Positions 1-5,329 of a stretch of DNA of 9,238 bases are shown here, piece after piece. The notes beneath the pieces were generated by a model, which searched no databases, was not told the origin of the DNA, and worked only from the letters and a program-made list of their open reading frames with translations. A program made the translations under genes and the position numbers. This DNA is from Eubacterium sp. TM05-53 (GTDB lineage: Bacteria > Bacillota_I > Bacilli_A > Erysipelotrichales > Erysipelotrichaceae): NCBI RefSeq assembly GCF_003436425.1, contig NZ_QSPK01000076.1, positions 1-9,238 of the forward strand, read 5' to 3'. Position 1 is the first letter of the stretch. Every line of letters begins with the position of its first letter.

Positions 1-95
1 AAAATACGACCTCCTTGTGGCTCTATTATTTCACAAAGAGATCGTTCTTTTAATATGGGCTCTATTTGACGCTTACGAATTAATAATGTTTTCAC
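1..95 (-). CDS. Possible 5' end of an unidentified gene running off the left edge
   Basis: On the minus strand an open frame starts with GTG at 95-93 and stays open to the window edge (31 codons). It reads roughly VKTLLIRKRQIEPILKERS and continues CEIIEPQGGRI. An AAAGG lies six bases upstream of the GTG, a good ribosome-site spacing. The start and its ribosome site lie inside the conserved promoter block of module 1, and the non-repeat part begins only near base 78. Two readings are possible: a gene whose start is borrowed from the repeat, or an older gene cut by the repeat. I do not recognise the protein. Confidence 0.3.
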   Translation of the reverse strand, partial: MKTLLIRKRQIEPILKERSLCEIIEPQGGRI

Positions 96-111
96 ATTGG
101 ACCTTTATAAT
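80..111 (+). promoter_or_regulatory. Sense promoter block of module 1
   Basis: A 32-base block runs from TTAATAATG through TTTTCACATT to a consensus TATAAT at 106-111. The same block, same length, precedes peptide copies 4, 5 and 6. No good -35 hexamer is seen at 16-18 bases. The small inverted repeat AATGT-tttc-ACATT sits where a -35 or operator would be. Transcription would start near 118. Confidence 0.55.
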
Positions 112-225
112 TGAAACTGGCTACTGGATGTGGTTGGTGGTTGCCTCTTGTTAAGGAGATTTAAAGCCTTGAATCTTGAGTTTCAGGTAAGTAGATCATT
201 CTATTTTTTTGCAGGAGGAAAGCTT

Positions 226-327
226 ATGTATATATATCTACATATTGATGTTGCGTTTGTTCTATTTGCCATAGTAGAAATACTAAAAGTAACATTGATT
301 ATTATAGAAAAATGCAAAAAGCACTAA
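226..327 (+). CDS. Toxin-like hydrophobic peptide, copy 1 (33 aa)
   Basis: This gene encodes a 33-residue peptide beginning MYIYLHIDVAF and ending EKCKKH. Residues about 9-27 are almost entirely hydrophobic, apart from conserved acidic E18 and basic K21, and the tail is basic. That is the profile of membrane-acting type I toxins such as Fst or TxpA. The ATG follows AGGAGG (213-218) with seven bases between. The leader runs about 108 bases from the predicted start. The last three codons and stop are built into the left arm of the terminator hairpin. Differences from copies 4 and 6 are mostly conservative (K/R, V/I, I/L) or silent, which suggests the peptide is translated. It could instead be another short membrane peptide; toxicity is inferred from layout. 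Confidence 0.6.
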   Translation: MYIYLHIDVAFVLFAIVEILKVTLIIIEKCKKH

Positions 328-411
328 TCACCACTCGCAATGGAAAAAGATTAGTGCTTCAGCATTAATTTGATTTCAGAGCAGCCACTGCTTTTCCAGT
401 AGCTTTTCTCT
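315..411 (-). ncRNA. Predicted antisense antitoxin RNA of module 1
   Basis: A minus-strand promoter at 418-446 would start an RNA near 411, ending at the shared hairpin near 315 (about 97 nt). Its 3' half is fully complementary to the end of the peptide message. Its 5' end can fold CTACTG, a six-base loop, CAGTGG. This matches the cis-antisense partner of type I toxins. Ends are estimated. Confidence 0.55.
319..359. terminator. Bidirectional terminator of module 1
   Basis: The arms AAGCACTAATC (319-329) and GATTAGTGCTT (349-359) pair over 11 bp. A run of A at 316-320 gives a U-tract on the minus strand. The plus-strand U-tract is short. The left arm encodes the peptide's final K-K-H-stop. 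Confidence 0.7.
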
Positions 412-417
412 ATTTGT

Positions 418-446
418 ATTATAGCGTTAAAGAAGTGTTTATGCAA
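418..446 (-). promoter_or_regulatory. Antisense promoter of module 1
   Basis: On the minus strand, TTGCAT (446-441), exactly 17 bases, then TATAAT (423-418). The same arrangement recurs in modules 2, 5 and 6. Confidence 0.65.
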
Positions 447-458
447 ATCTGTTGGTTT

Positions 459-480
459 ATAGTGTAATGAAATACACTAT
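459..480. repeat. Inverted repeat ATAGTGTA / TACACTAT
   Basis: Perfect 8-bp arms flank a six-base loop, ATGAAA. The motif lies 12 bases upstream of the antisense -35 of module 1, and its loop holds the ATG of peptide copy 2. Related versions at 688-709 and 7149-7170 have the same position relative to modules 2 and 6. It may be an operator or an RNA hairpin. Confidence 0.5.
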
Positions 481-562
481 TGTTGTTGTCATGTGTTTAA
501 TGGCTTTTGTTCAAATACTACGACTTACATTAACTATCATAGAAAAATGTAAAAGACACTAG
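467..562 (+). CDS. Toxin-like peptide, copy 2, leaderless and divergent (31 aa)
   Basis: The frame reads MKYTIVVVMCLMAFVQ and ends EKCKRH, so it matches the other copies from about residue 9 onward. Its N-terminus differs (MKYT in place of MYIY) and starts inside the ATAGTGTA inverted repeat. It has no Shine-Dalgarno and no copy of the sense promoter or leader; instead it directly abuts the antisense promoter of module 1. The hairpin and antisense promoter downstream are intact. It is probably a module whose 5' half was lost by recombination, unless it is read from upstream. Translation is doubtful. Confidence 0.4.
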   Translation: MKYTIVVVMCLMAFVQILRLTLTIIEKCKRH

Positions 563-640
563 TTCACTCTACTCACAATGAAATACTAGTGTCTTTTGAC
601 CTTAATTCAGAGTGACCACTTTATCCAGTAGTCTTTCTGT
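549..640 (-). ncRNA. Predicted antisense RNA of module 2
   Basis: Estimated as about 92 nt, from near 640 to the shared hairpin. The 5' hairpin CTACTG / CAGTGG is maintained (complement of ccact-ttatc-cagtag at 616-630). It is kept even though the sense half of this module has lost its leader, so it might act on other copies of the same subfamily. Confidence 0.45.
551..597. terminator. Bidirectional terminator of module 2
   Basis: AAAAGACACTAGT (551-563) pairs perfectly with ACTAGTGTCTTTT (585-597), a 13-bp stem. U-tracts lie within the stem ends on both strands. The left arm encodes the peptide's K-R-H-stop. Confidence 0.75.
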
Positions 641-646
641 ACTTGT

Positions 647-675
647 ATTTTAGCGGTAAAGAAGTGTTTATGCAA
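647..675 (-). promoter_or_regulatory. Antisense promoter of module 2
   Basis: TTGCAT (675-670), 17 bases, then TAAAAT (652-647) on the minus strand. One base of the -10 differs from modules 1, 5 and 6. Confidence 0.55.
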
Positions 676-680
676 ATTCG

Positions 681-750
681 TTGGCTTATAGTGTAATGAA
701 AGACACTATGTTAAAAAGTAAAAGACACTAACTTGATAGTGTCTTTAGTG
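681..750. repeat. Module remnant downstream of module 2
   Basis: The order is the same as around copy 2: ATAGTGT and ACACTAT (688-709), then aaaagtaaaagacact matching the 3' end of a peptide gene, then the hairpin. The whole hydrophobic coding part is missing. It looks like the leftover of another tandem unit after an internal deletion. Confidence 0.5.
721..746 (-). terminator. Terminator of the SNF2-SWIM operon, derived from a module hairpin
   Basis: AAAGACACTA (721-730) and TAGTGTCTTT (737-746) form a perfect 10-bp stem with a six-base loop. On the minus strand it is followed by a T-rich run (complement of ttaaaaagtaaaag, 711-724). It begins only seven bases past the stop of the SWIM gene. 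Confidence 0.7.
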
Positions 751-752
751 CG

Positions 753-1484
753 TTACTTTAATCCAAACAATGTTTCAATACATGAATCATCCATTACGCG
801 ATCTGTTGGTGGCATATTGGCATGTTCTAGTAGGGAGTCTACGTGGTCTTTAATGGTTACGTCTACAAGTTTGTTGACATCGATTCCTCTAAGTTCAAAG
901 AATAGGAATGGGTTTTCGTCGAGTTTGGTTCCAATTCCATAGAGTACAGCAGCCACGTGCTTGCACATTAAGGCCCAGTCGGGGCAGCTGCAGTTGAAGC
1001 TGATTTCTCTTTGACTTGGGAACAATCCATTTTCGGATAGGAATACTTCTTTTAAACTTTCTGGGAATTGTCCGTTCACAAGTTCTTGTAAGTTTTGGAT
1101 TTGTGAACTGCATTTTTCGATGATGTCTTCACAAACTTCTTCTTTTAGTGGGCTGATGTTGATTTCCACTTTGTAAGGTGTTTTTCTTGTTCCTTGAACA
1201 CGAGCTTTTACTTTACCATTCACAATTTGTAAGTCCACAACAGCACCCGAGCGAACGTATCTTTTTCCTCGTTCAATACGACTGGCATAATCGGCATATT
1301 GCTCAATATTTTTACACCAGGCCATGCCCCACCAGCTTTTTGCGATTTGTCTTCCTTCCACAATAATGGGGTGCATTTCTTTTCCTTTGTTTTTTGCGTT
1401 TTTAACACTTTCTTGTGCTTTTCTCTGCAGTTCTTCGACGCTCATTTGCGAATACTGCATGCTTGCTGTCCAATATTTTGCCAT
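753..1484 (-). CDS. SWIM zinc-finger protein (243 aa)
   Basis: Carries a SWIM zinc finger at residues 165-176: C165-S-C167, then C174-K-H176, the CxC...CxH ligand set of that fold. SWIM proteins bind DNA or protein partners; in Firmicutes such genes often sit next to an SNF2 helicase, as with YwqA/YwqB of Bacillus subtilis. The start is ATG at 1484, three bases after the helicase stop (1490-1488), with only a weak GGA ten bases upstream. Translation is therefore probably coupled to the helicase gene. Residues 48-57 (AKSWWGMAWC) are a typical N-terminal feature of this family. At 243 residues it is much shorter than YwqB-type relatives but appears complete. Partner role is inferred from adjacency. 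Confidence 0.85.
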   Translation of the reverse strand: MAKYWTASMQYSQMSVEELQRKAQESVKNAKNKGKEMHPIIVEGRQIAKSWWGMAWCKNIEQYADYASRIERGKRYVRSGAVVDLQIVNGKVKARVQGTRKTPYKVEINISPLKEEVCEDIIEKCSSQIQNLQELVNGQFPESLKEVFLSENGLFPSQREISFNCSCPDWALMCKHVAAVLYGIGTKLDENPFLFFELRGIDVNKLVDVTIKDHVDSLLEHANMPPTDRVMDDSCIETLFGLK

Positions 1485-1487
1485 AGT

Positions 1488-4067
1488 CTACACGTCCAAT
1501 CTTAATAAGTCCATTAGTTCATTTGTATCCAGTTCGGTAATCCATTTTTCTTGTCCAGTGGCAAGAATGGAATTTGCGAGTTCTTGTTTGGACTCAATTA
1601 GTTTATCAATTTTTTCTTCAATGGTTCCATTTGAAACGAGTTTATGGACAAAGACCTCTTTGGTTTGTCCAATACGATAAGCTCGATCGCTTGCCTGGTT
1701 TTCTACGGCTGGATTCCACCAACGGTCAAAGTGAATGACGTGGTTGGCGGCTGTTAGATTCAGTCCGGTTCCGGCTGCTTTTAAAGATAGTACGATATAT
1801 GGAACGTATGTATTTTCGTCATTGAATTTTTCAACGATTTCCGTACGCTTTTTAGCAGGAATACCACCATGGATAATATATCCCTTCTTATGGAAAATGG
1901 ATTCTAGGTATTGGGATAGGGGTTCGCACATTTCTTTATACTGTGTAAATACCAATACTCTTTCTCTTTTCTCATAGATGGTTTCACACAACTCTTTCAA
2001 CATCGCATATTTTCCACTGTCTTTTGGATTGTAGTTGGTATCATGAATAAATTGGTCTGGGTGATTACAAATTTGTTTCAATTTTGTCAATAACGCGATC
2101 ACAATACCTCTTCTTTGAAGGCCTGTAGAATCTAATATTTTTTGTTCCGCTTTTTCAACTTCCTTGCGATATAAAACAACTTGTCGTTTAGATAAATCCA
2201 CGTGTTCTGTGATTTCCATTTTGTCTGGTAAATCTGAAATGATTGTTTTATCTGTTTTTAGACGTCTTAAAATAAATGGGGAAACCATCATCTTTAATTT
2301 TGTCATATATTCAGGATAGGCTTGTACTTTCTTTGTGTATTCCTTAAAGTCAGATGCACTACCTAATAATCCTTTATTTAAGAAGTCAAATAGGGACCAT
2401 AAATTGGATAGGTCATTTTCAATCGGTGTACCTGTCATCGCAATGCGCATATGGCTTGGAATCTTTTTAATGGCACGAGTTTGTTTGGTTGCTGGATTTT
2501 TAATGGCTTGTGCCTCATCTAAAATCAAACAGTCCCATACTCTGTCTTGTAAAAATTCATTGCGTAATGCCATTCCATATGTGGTAATAGTTATGAATGT
2601 GTCTTCATGTACAATATTGTTTTTTCCATGAAGGATATAATATGTCATTTTAGGTGCAAAACGATCTATTTCTTTGGACCAGTTTCCTAGTAGAGATGCA
2701 GGTACAATCAATAATACATGTCCATCTTTATTTTTTTCATACATCTTCTCTAAAAAGGAAATGACTTGAAGTGTTTTACCTAGTCCCATGTCGTCGGCTA
2801 AACAGGCTCCAAAACCTAAATCATTCATTTGATTTAACCAATTGTATCCACTCTTTTGATAGGGGCGAAGGGTTGCGTTTAAATATTTTGGTTGTGCTTT
2901 GTTTTTGATTTTTGAAGGATTCTTTAATTTTCCAAGAATATCCCTTAACCATTTTCCATTTGATATCTGTATACCCATATCAACATCAATATCATCATCA
3001 TTAGACATATATGTTTTTGTCAAAGCTTCCTTTAATGTAATGGTGCCATCATATTGTTCCATTTGTTCAAGAAGTTGTTGAAGCTTATTATGATTAATTT
3101 CTACCCATTGGCCTTTAAGCCATGCAAGTCCTTCTTCCATTTTTAAAAGTTCACTAATTTCTTTCTTTGTGAGGGCACGCCCATTAACGATTAGAGATGG
3201 TTGTAAGGATAGTATGGAATCAAATCCAAACATGGATGGTTTGGTATCTCCAATATTCACATTGATTTTTACAGAAGAATACTTTTTCTTCCACCAATTT
3301 GGTACTCTACACTTAATGCCACAAGCCTCAATGTCAGGAACACTCTTTAATAGGGAATAGGCTTCTTTACTCGTTAATTTGATGGGATGAAATAAATCAC
3401 CGGTTTCCATATATTGGGCAATCAAAGTGTTCTTTTGAGCTACTACGTTTAGGCAGGACAATAAATTCAATAATTGTTCTTGATCATTTTTATATTCAAC
3501 GAGTGCATGTTTTAGTGGCATATGAACAATTCGATTTTCTTTGTCTTTTGTGGCATACGTCGCTAGAAACGCAAATGGAAAGTCTGCATCTTCTTCGTTT
3601 TCGACTAAGTGAAAATAGATTCGTTTTGCGACTTTTAAATCTTGGGATTTTTCCTGAAGATACATTTGAACTGTACCCTTGTATGATTTCATGTCCAAAC
3701 AGAATTGATTATTTAACTTTTCAAATAAGTTTTGAATCCACTTTTCATCAATGAATTCTGTACCAATCGCAAAAGGAATAATAGACATTAAATATTCTAA
3801 GTCTTCATTGGATGCTTCTACTTTAGTATCTTCTCTAGCTACTTCTAGTTCAGGTCGATTACTTAAAAGTTCAATGAATTTCAAAGATAGTTGATACAAA
3901 TAAAAAGCACTCGGCGTCAATCCCTTTAGATTGTTTTCAAACCCCAATTCATAGAGTGCCAAATATTTGTGCTTTTTGAATGATTCAGCCCATTTTGAAG
4001 TATTCTCTTCTTTTGTTTCATCAATATGAAATCCGTTCTTGGTAAATATAAAATTGATTTGTTTCAT
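1488..4067 (-). CDS. SNF2-family DNA helicase/ATPase (859 aa)
   Basis: A DNA-dependent ATPase of helicase superfamily 2. Motifs visible in order: DDMGLGKT (Walker A, residues 425-432), DEAQ (Walker B, 517-520), TGTPIE (motif III, 545-550), LVFTQY (705-710), AGTGLNL (motif V, 765-771) and QASDRAYRIGQ (motif VI, 791-801). All catalytic residues look intact. Residues about 260-340 resemble the bacterial SNF2-associated domain that precedes the ATPase core. The N-terminal 250 residues are less conserved and I assign no domain. The ATG at 4067 follows AAAGGA with ten bases between. It is the first gene of a two-gene operon with the SWIM protein. The biological role of bacterial members is poorly known; chromatin-like remodelling or repair is inference. 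Confidence 0.92.
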   Translation of the reverse strand: MKQINFIFTKNGFHIDETKEENTSKWAESFKKHKYLALYELGFENNLKGLTPSAFYLYQLSLKFIELLSNRPELEVAREDTKVEASNEDLEYLMSIIPFAIGTEFIDEKWIQNLFEKLNNQFCLDMKSYKGTVQMYLQEKSQDLKVAKRIYFHLVENEEDADFPFAFLATYATKDKENRIVHMPLKHALVEYKNDQEQLLNLLSCLNVVAQKNTLIAQYMETGDLFHPIKLTSKEAYSLLKSVPDIEACGIKCRVPNWWKKKYSSVKINVNIGDTKPSMFGFDSILSLQPSLIVNGRALTKKEISELLKMEEGLAWLKGQWVEINHNKLQQLLEQMEQYDGTITLKEALTKTYMSNDDDIDVDMGIQISNGKWLRDILGKLKNPSKIKNKAQPKYLNATLRPYQKSGYNWLNQMNDLGFGACLADDMGLGKTLQVISFLEKMYEKNKDGHVLLIVPASLLGNWSKEIDRFAPKMTYYILHGKNNIVHEDTFITITTYGMALRNEFLQDRVWDCLILDEAQAIKNPATKQTRAIKKIPSHMRIAMTGTPIENDLSNLWSLFDFLNKGLLGSASDFKEYTKKVQAYPEYMTKLKMMVSPFILRRLKTDKTIISDLPDKMEITEHVDLSKRQVVLYRKEVEKAEQKILDSTGLQRRGIVIALLTKLKQICNHPDQFIHDTNYNPKDSGKYAMLKELCETIYEKRERVLVFTQYKEMCEPLSQYLESIFHKKGYIIHGGIPAKKRTEIVEKFNDENTYVPYIVLSLKAAGTGLNLTAANHVIHFDRWWNPAVENQASDRAYRIGQTKEVFVHKLVSNGTIEEKIDKLIESKQELANSILATGQEKWITELDTNELMDLLRLDV

Positions 4068-4101
4068 ACACTGTGTATCCTTTGTCTTATTACTTTTCTA
4101 T

Positions 4102-4107
4102 ATTTTA
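4102..4107 (-). promoter_or_regulatory. Candidate -10 of the SNF2-SWIM operon
   Basis: TATGCTAAAAT on the minus strand gives an extended -10 (TAAAAT at 4107-4102), 34 bases before the start codon. No clear -35 is visible (nearest is ATGTTT at 17 bases). The 220-base gap to peptide copy 3 shows no gene. Confidence 0.4.
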
Positions 4108-4214
4108 GCATATACATAATTGATAAACATATCAATAAAGTTTTAAAAGAAGTGTTGTTGAATGAAAATTAGATTTTTTAAAAAATAATGCGATCCATTT
4201 TGGCGAATTTTATC

Positions 4215-4244
4215 TTGACATTATCATGATTAAAAGGATGATAT
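4215..4244 (+). promoter_or_regulatory. Weak candidate promoter before peptide copy 3
   Basis: TTGACA (4215-4220) is a perfect -35, but only TGATAT or ATGATA lies at 17-18 bases. Module 3 lacks the TTTTCACATT/TATAAT block; its homology to module 6 starts only at ATTAAAAGGATG (about 4229). Confidence 0.25.
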
Positions 4245-4287
4245 CTTGAGTTCTCGATGATTCCGATTATGTAGGAGAATGTGTTTT

Positions 4288-4434
4288 ATGTATATTTATC
4301 TGCACATTGATGTTACCATGTGTTTATTGGCCATAGTAGAAATACTTAGAATTACATTATTGATTATAGAAATGCAAAAGACACTAGTCCGCCCAATCGC
4401 AAAGGAATTGACTAGTGCCTTAGCATTAGAATAA
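4288..4434 (+). pseudogene. Toxin-like peptide, copy 3, frameshifted (48-codon frame)
   Basis: The frame starts MYIYLHIDVTMCLLAIVEIL, as in the other copies, after AGGAG (4273-4277, ten bases before ATG). Near 4370 the A-run is two bases shorter (GAAATG in place of GAAAAATG). The frame therefore leaves the normal EKCKRH ending, reads through the terminator hairpin, and stops at 4432. The basic tail becomes MQKTLVRPIAKE and so on. The original sense promoter is also missing. Probably an inactive member; the hydrophobic part could still be made if transcribed. Confidence 0.6.
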
Positions 4435-4470
4435 TTTCAGAGCAACCACTATATCCAGTAGTCTTTCTGT
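4375..4470 (-). ncRNA. Predicted antisense RNA of module 3
   Basis: About 96 nt from near 4470 to the weakened hairpin. The 5' hairpin CTACTG / AGTGG is kept. Its promoter differs from that of modules 1, 2, 5 and 6. Confidence 0.4.
4382..4417. terminator. Degraded terminator hairpin of module 3
   Basis: CACTAGTC (4382-4389) pairs with GACTAGTG (4410-4417). Outside this the stem has a mismatch (A against C) and continues only weakly, unlike the 11-14 bp stems of the other modules. Confidence 0.45.
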
Positions 4471-4476
4471 AGGTAT

Positions 4477-4505
4477 ATTAAATAATCGATATATTTAAAT
4501 GTCAA
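4477..4505 (-). promoter_or_regulatory. Antisense promoter of module 3 (second class)
   Basis: TTGACA (4505-4500), 17 bases, TTTAAT (4482-4477) on the minus strand. TAATAT at 19 bases is an alternative -10. Same arrangement as module 4. Confidence 0.5.
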
Positions 4506-4600
4506 TGCTAAATCTATTTAAATCAATGAAAATAAGTTGTTTTAGATGAAATAGGAATAATCGCAACAAATTTATTGGAATTAATAATGTTTTCACATTG
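4478..4600. repeat. Direct repeat spacer, copy A (429-bp period)
   Basis: This stretch matches 4907-5029 with about five substitutions over 123 bases and no indels. It carries the antisense promoter region of module 3 and the sense promoter of module 4. It shows that units 4 and 5 arose by tandem duplication of a 429-bp unit. Confidence 0.8.
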
Positions 4601-4612
4601 AACCTTTATAAT
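4581..4612 (+). promoter_or_regulatory. Sense promoter block of module 4
   Basis: Same 32-base block as module 1, ending in TATAAT (4607-4612). Transcription would begin near 4619, at the GCTACTGGAT motif. Confidence 0.55.
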
Positions 4613-4717
4613 GGAAATTGGCTACTGGATGTAGTAACGGCTACCCTTAGAATTAAAAATGATAGCTGCTTGAGTTCTCGACAGTTCCTTCTATTTTTTT
4701 GCAGGAGGACGTGTTGT

Positions 4718-4819
4718 ATGTATATTTATCTATACATTGATGTTGCCATGTGTTTAATGGCACTAGTAGAAATACTAAGAATCACATTATTGATTATAGA
4801 AAAATGTAAAAGACACTAG
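4718..4819 (+). CDS. Toxin-like hydrophobic peptide, copy 4 (33 aa)
   Basis: The peptide starts MYIYLYIDVAMCLMALVEIL and ends EKCKRH. A hydrophobic segment covers residues 9-27, with conserved D8, E18, R21 and E28 and a K-C-K-R-H tail. AGGAGG (4703-4708) lies nine bases before the ATG. The upstream TCCTTCT can pair with AGGAGGA, seven bp with one G-U, across a ten-base loop, and would hide the ribosome site. With full promoter, leader, hairpin and antisense promoter, this and module 6 are the best-preserved members. Function as a type I membrane toxin is inferred from size, hydropathy and convergent antisense layout. Confidence 0.65.
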   Translation: MYIYLYIDVAMCLMALVEILRITLLIIEKCKRH

Positions 4820-4899
4820 TTCACGTAAGCACAATGGATTACTAGTGTCTTTTGACTAAAATAATTCAGAGTGACCACTGTATCCAGTAGCTTTTCCGT
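4806..4899 (-). ncRNA. Predicted antisense RNA of module 4
   Basis: About 94 nt, from near 4899 to the shared hairpin. Its first bases include GCTACTGGAT, the same ten bases that begin the sense message at 4619-4628. CTACTG-GATA-CAGTGG folds as a 5' hairpin. Confidence 0.55.
4808..4853. terminator. Bidirectional terminator of module 4
   Basis: AAAAGACACTAGT (4808-4820) pairs with ACTAGTGTCTTTT (4841-4853), a 13-bp perfect stem that includes the stop codon and the last codons of the peptide. Confidence 0.75.
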
Positions 4900-4905
4900 A
4901 TATAT

Positions 4906-4934
4906 ATTAAATAATCGATATATTTAAATGTCAA
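4906..4934 (-). promoter_or_regulatory. Antisense promoter of module 4 (second class)
   Basis: TTGACA (4934-4929), 17 bases, TTTAAT (4911-4906) on the minus strand. Perfect -35 with a weaker -10, the reverse of the TTGCAT/TATAAT class. Confidence 0.55.
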
Positions 4935-5029
4935 GGCTAACTCTATCTAAATCAATGAAAATAAGTCGTTTTAGATGAAATAGGAACAATCGCAACAAAT
5001 TTATTGGAATTAATAATGTTTTCACATTG
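4907..5029. repeat. Direct repeat spacer, copy B (429-bp period)
   Basis: Second copy of the spacer at 4478-4600, offset exactly 429 bases. It carries the antisense promoter region of module 4 and the sense promoter block of module 5. Confidence 0.8.
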
Positions 5030-5041
5030 AAGTTTTATAAT
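5010..5041 (+). promoter_or_regulatory. Sense promoter block of module 5
   Basis: Same 32-base block, with TATAAT at 5036-5041. The promoter is kept although the ribosome site downstream is deleted. Confidence 0.5.
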
Positions 5042-5137
5042 TGAAATTGGCTACTGGATGTGGTTGGTGGTTGCCTCTTGTTAAGGAGTTTTGAAGCCTT
5101 GAATCTTGAATTCCAGGTAAGTAGATCCTTCTAGCTT

Positions 5138-5239
5138 ATGTATATATATCTACATATTGATGTTGCTATGTGCTTATTTGCCATAGTAGAAATACTAAAA
5201 GTAACATTGATTATTATAGAAAAATGCAAAAAGCACTAA
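5138..5239 (+). CDS. Toxin-like peptide, copy 5, ribosome site deleted (33 aa)
   Basis: The frame is intact and reads MYIYLHIDVAMCLFAIVEIL, ending EKCKKH; it is closest to copy 1. Compared with copy 1, exactly 18 bases are missing just before the start: the T-run and AGGAGGAA. GATCCTTCT is therefore joined directly to AGCTTATG. No Shine-Dalgarno remains, so translation should be very poor. Promoter, leader, terminator and antisense promoter are all present. It may be a silenced member, or a transcript that now only titrates antisense RNA; both are inference. Confidence 0.5.
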   Translation: MYIYLHIDVAMCLFAIVEILKVTLIIIEKCKKH

Positions 5240-5323
5240 TCACCACTCGCAATGGAAAAAGATTAGTGCTTCAGCATTAATTTGATTTCAGAGCAGCCAC
5301 TGCTTTTCCAGTAGCTTTTCTCT
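5227..5323 (-). ncRNA. Predicted antisense RNA of module 5
   Basis: About 97 nt, nearly identical to that of module 1, so it should pair equally well with the message of copy 1. Confidence 0.5.
5231..5271. terminator. Bidirectional terminator of module 5
   Basis: AAGCACTAATC (5231-5241) pairs with GATTAGTGCTT (5261-5271), identical to module 1. An A-run at 5228-5232 supplies the minus-strand U-tract. Confidence 0.7.
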
Positions 5324-5329
5324 GCTTGT

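Noticed and set aside
130..327. A 65-residue frame beginning 96 bases upstream of peptide copy 1 in the same phase
   Set aside because: The strong AGGAGG with correct spacing points to ATG 226, and the matching leader extension is not kept in copies 5 and 6.
459..746. CRISPR array
   Set aside because: Repeats are long, diverged modules with coding and promoter parts, not short identical repeats with unique spacers.
1178..1680. Plus-strand frames of 60-118 residues opposite the SNF2 and SWIM genes
   Set aside because: They are antisense shadows of clear minus-strand genes, with no ribosome sites or recognisable domains.
753..4067. SNF2 gene as part of a DISARM-type or other phage-defence system
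   Set aside because: No methyltransferase, nuclease or other defence partner is adjacent; the SNF2 plus SWIM pairing is a common chromosomal arrangement in Firmicutes.
4598..4819. A 73-residue frame extending peptide copy 4 upstream
   Set aside because: It would start at or before the predicted -10 and bypass the AGGAGG; the leader part is not conserved as protein among copies.
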